DNA from: Solirubrobacterales bacterium
GTDB lineage: Bacteria > Actinomycetota > Thermoleophilia > Solirubrobacterales > 70-9
Reading direction: 5' to 3'
Length of the DNA: 14,215 nt
NCBI GenBank assembly: GCA_030152805.1
Contig: JASLIG010000139.1
Coordinates: forward strand, 1-14,215
Shown here piece after piece: positions 13,784 to 14,215 of the stretch (the first letter of the stretch is position 1; every line of letters starts with the position of its first letter). Made by a program: the position numbers and the translations under genes. A model generated the notes under the pieces. The model saw nothing but the letters and a program-made list of their open reading frames with translations. It was not told the DNA's origin and searched no databases.

Positions 13784-14215
13784 CTACTCCACGGGGCGCC
13801 GACGGCTCCGCTCGGCGTAGGCGTCCCGTTGGGCGCAGGCGAGTTTGTCCGCGCGCTCGTTCAACTCGACCCCGGTGTGACCGGCGACCTTCACCCATTC
13901 CACGTCGCGACGGGCAGCCTCGGTGGACAGCTCCTCCCATAGGTCGCGGTTCTTCACCGGCTTCCTGTCCGCCGTCCGCCAGCCGTTGCCTTGCCAGCGC
14001 TCGAGCGAGCCCCGGAAGTTCTTCATCACGTAGGTGGAGTCGGTATGGATGCACACGCGCGCGGGCGCGGGCAAGGCGCGCAATCCGGTGATGACCGCCA
14101 TCAGCTCCATCCGGTTGTTCGTGGTTTCGAAGTCGCCCTCGGAGAGCTCCCACTGCTCGGCGATGCTGCCATCGGAACGGCGGGCGACCAGTACTGCCGC
14201 GTACCCACCGGCGCC
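13784..14215 (-). CDS. rnhA: Ribonuclease HI (N-terminus beyond window)
   Basis: Ribonuclease HI cuts the RNA strand of RNA-DNA hybrids in replication and repair. The visible 143 residues begin at GAGGYAAVL, the strand after the TDGA motif, so only about the first 15-20 residues, with the first catalytic Asp, lie outside the window. Present are the catalytic Glu (TTNNRMELMAV), the second Asp (HTDSTYVMKN), the basic handle (WQGNGWRTADRKPVKNRDLWEEL), the loop His (VAGHTGVELN) and the last catalytic Asp (NERADKLA). The stop TAG lies at 13786-13784. The internal Met at 14110 is not the start, because conserved sequence continues upstream to the window edge. The gene is probably a resident chromosomal gene flanking the island. 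Its stop codon lies in a small CCCCG/CGGGG hairpin without a T-run. Confidence 0.93.
   Translation of the reverse strand, partial: GAGGYAAVLVARRSDGSIAEQWELSEGDFETTNNRMELMAVITGLRALPAPARVCIHTDSTYVMKNFRGSLERWQGNGWRTADRKPVKNRDLWEELSTEAARRDVEWVKVAGHTGVELNERADKLACAQRDAYAERSRRRPVE

Noticed and set aside
13722..14153. 143-codon minus-strand ORF overlapping rnhA
   Set aside because: The rnhA frame carries all expected catalytic motifs. This frame is Arg/Pro-rich and motif-free.

Overview
The window is high-GC bacterial DNA. Its codon use, GTG and TTG starts and short gene overlaps suggest an actinomycete-like host, possibly Thermoleophilia, but this is a weak inference because no taxonomic marker is present. 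It reads as an accessory (defence-island) segment bounded by mobile-element debris, with a housekeeping RNase HI gene at the right edge.

Left flank (1-1600): the 3' end of a small unidentified gene on the + strand converges on an unidentified 356-residue gene on the - strand. Next comes a terminator and the 3' half of a tRNA-Met(CAT) gene, both on the - strand (1571-1651). Paired copies of GTTGCCCCA lie on both sides of the tRNA fragment. This arrangement looks like the attachment site of a tyrosine-recombinase element. A gene-free stretch (1652-1976) with further short repeats leads into the main operon.

Core (1977-13514, all + strand): four tightly overlapping genes encode a 705-residue protein of unknown function, a 307-residue protein with a winged-helix-like start, an 1823-residue DEAD/DEAH-type helicase with a C-terminal DUF1998/MZB zinc domain (DruE-like), and a PD-(D/E)XK nuclease with a Cas4/AddB-type iron-sulfur cluster. 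After a 175-base gap with its own likely start signals comes a 581-residue fusion of an endonuclease III-type DNA glycosylase and a C5-cytosine DNA methyltransferase. Helicase, two accessory proteins and a C5 methyltransferase recall Druantia type II anti-phage systems (DruM/F/G/E). The added Fe-S nuclease and the glycosylase-methyltransferase fusion make this look like an unusual or new variant. A reasonable model is that the methyltransferase marks self DNA, the glycosylase half repairs or polices methylated sites, and the helicase with the nuclease attacks unmarked invading DNA.

Right flank (13582-14215): the last 66 codons of a tyrosine integrase (- strand), missing everything upstream of the HxxR motif, abut the 3' end of rnhA (- strand, cut by the window edge). 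The island therefore appears to sit between an att-like tRNA fragment and a decayed integrase.
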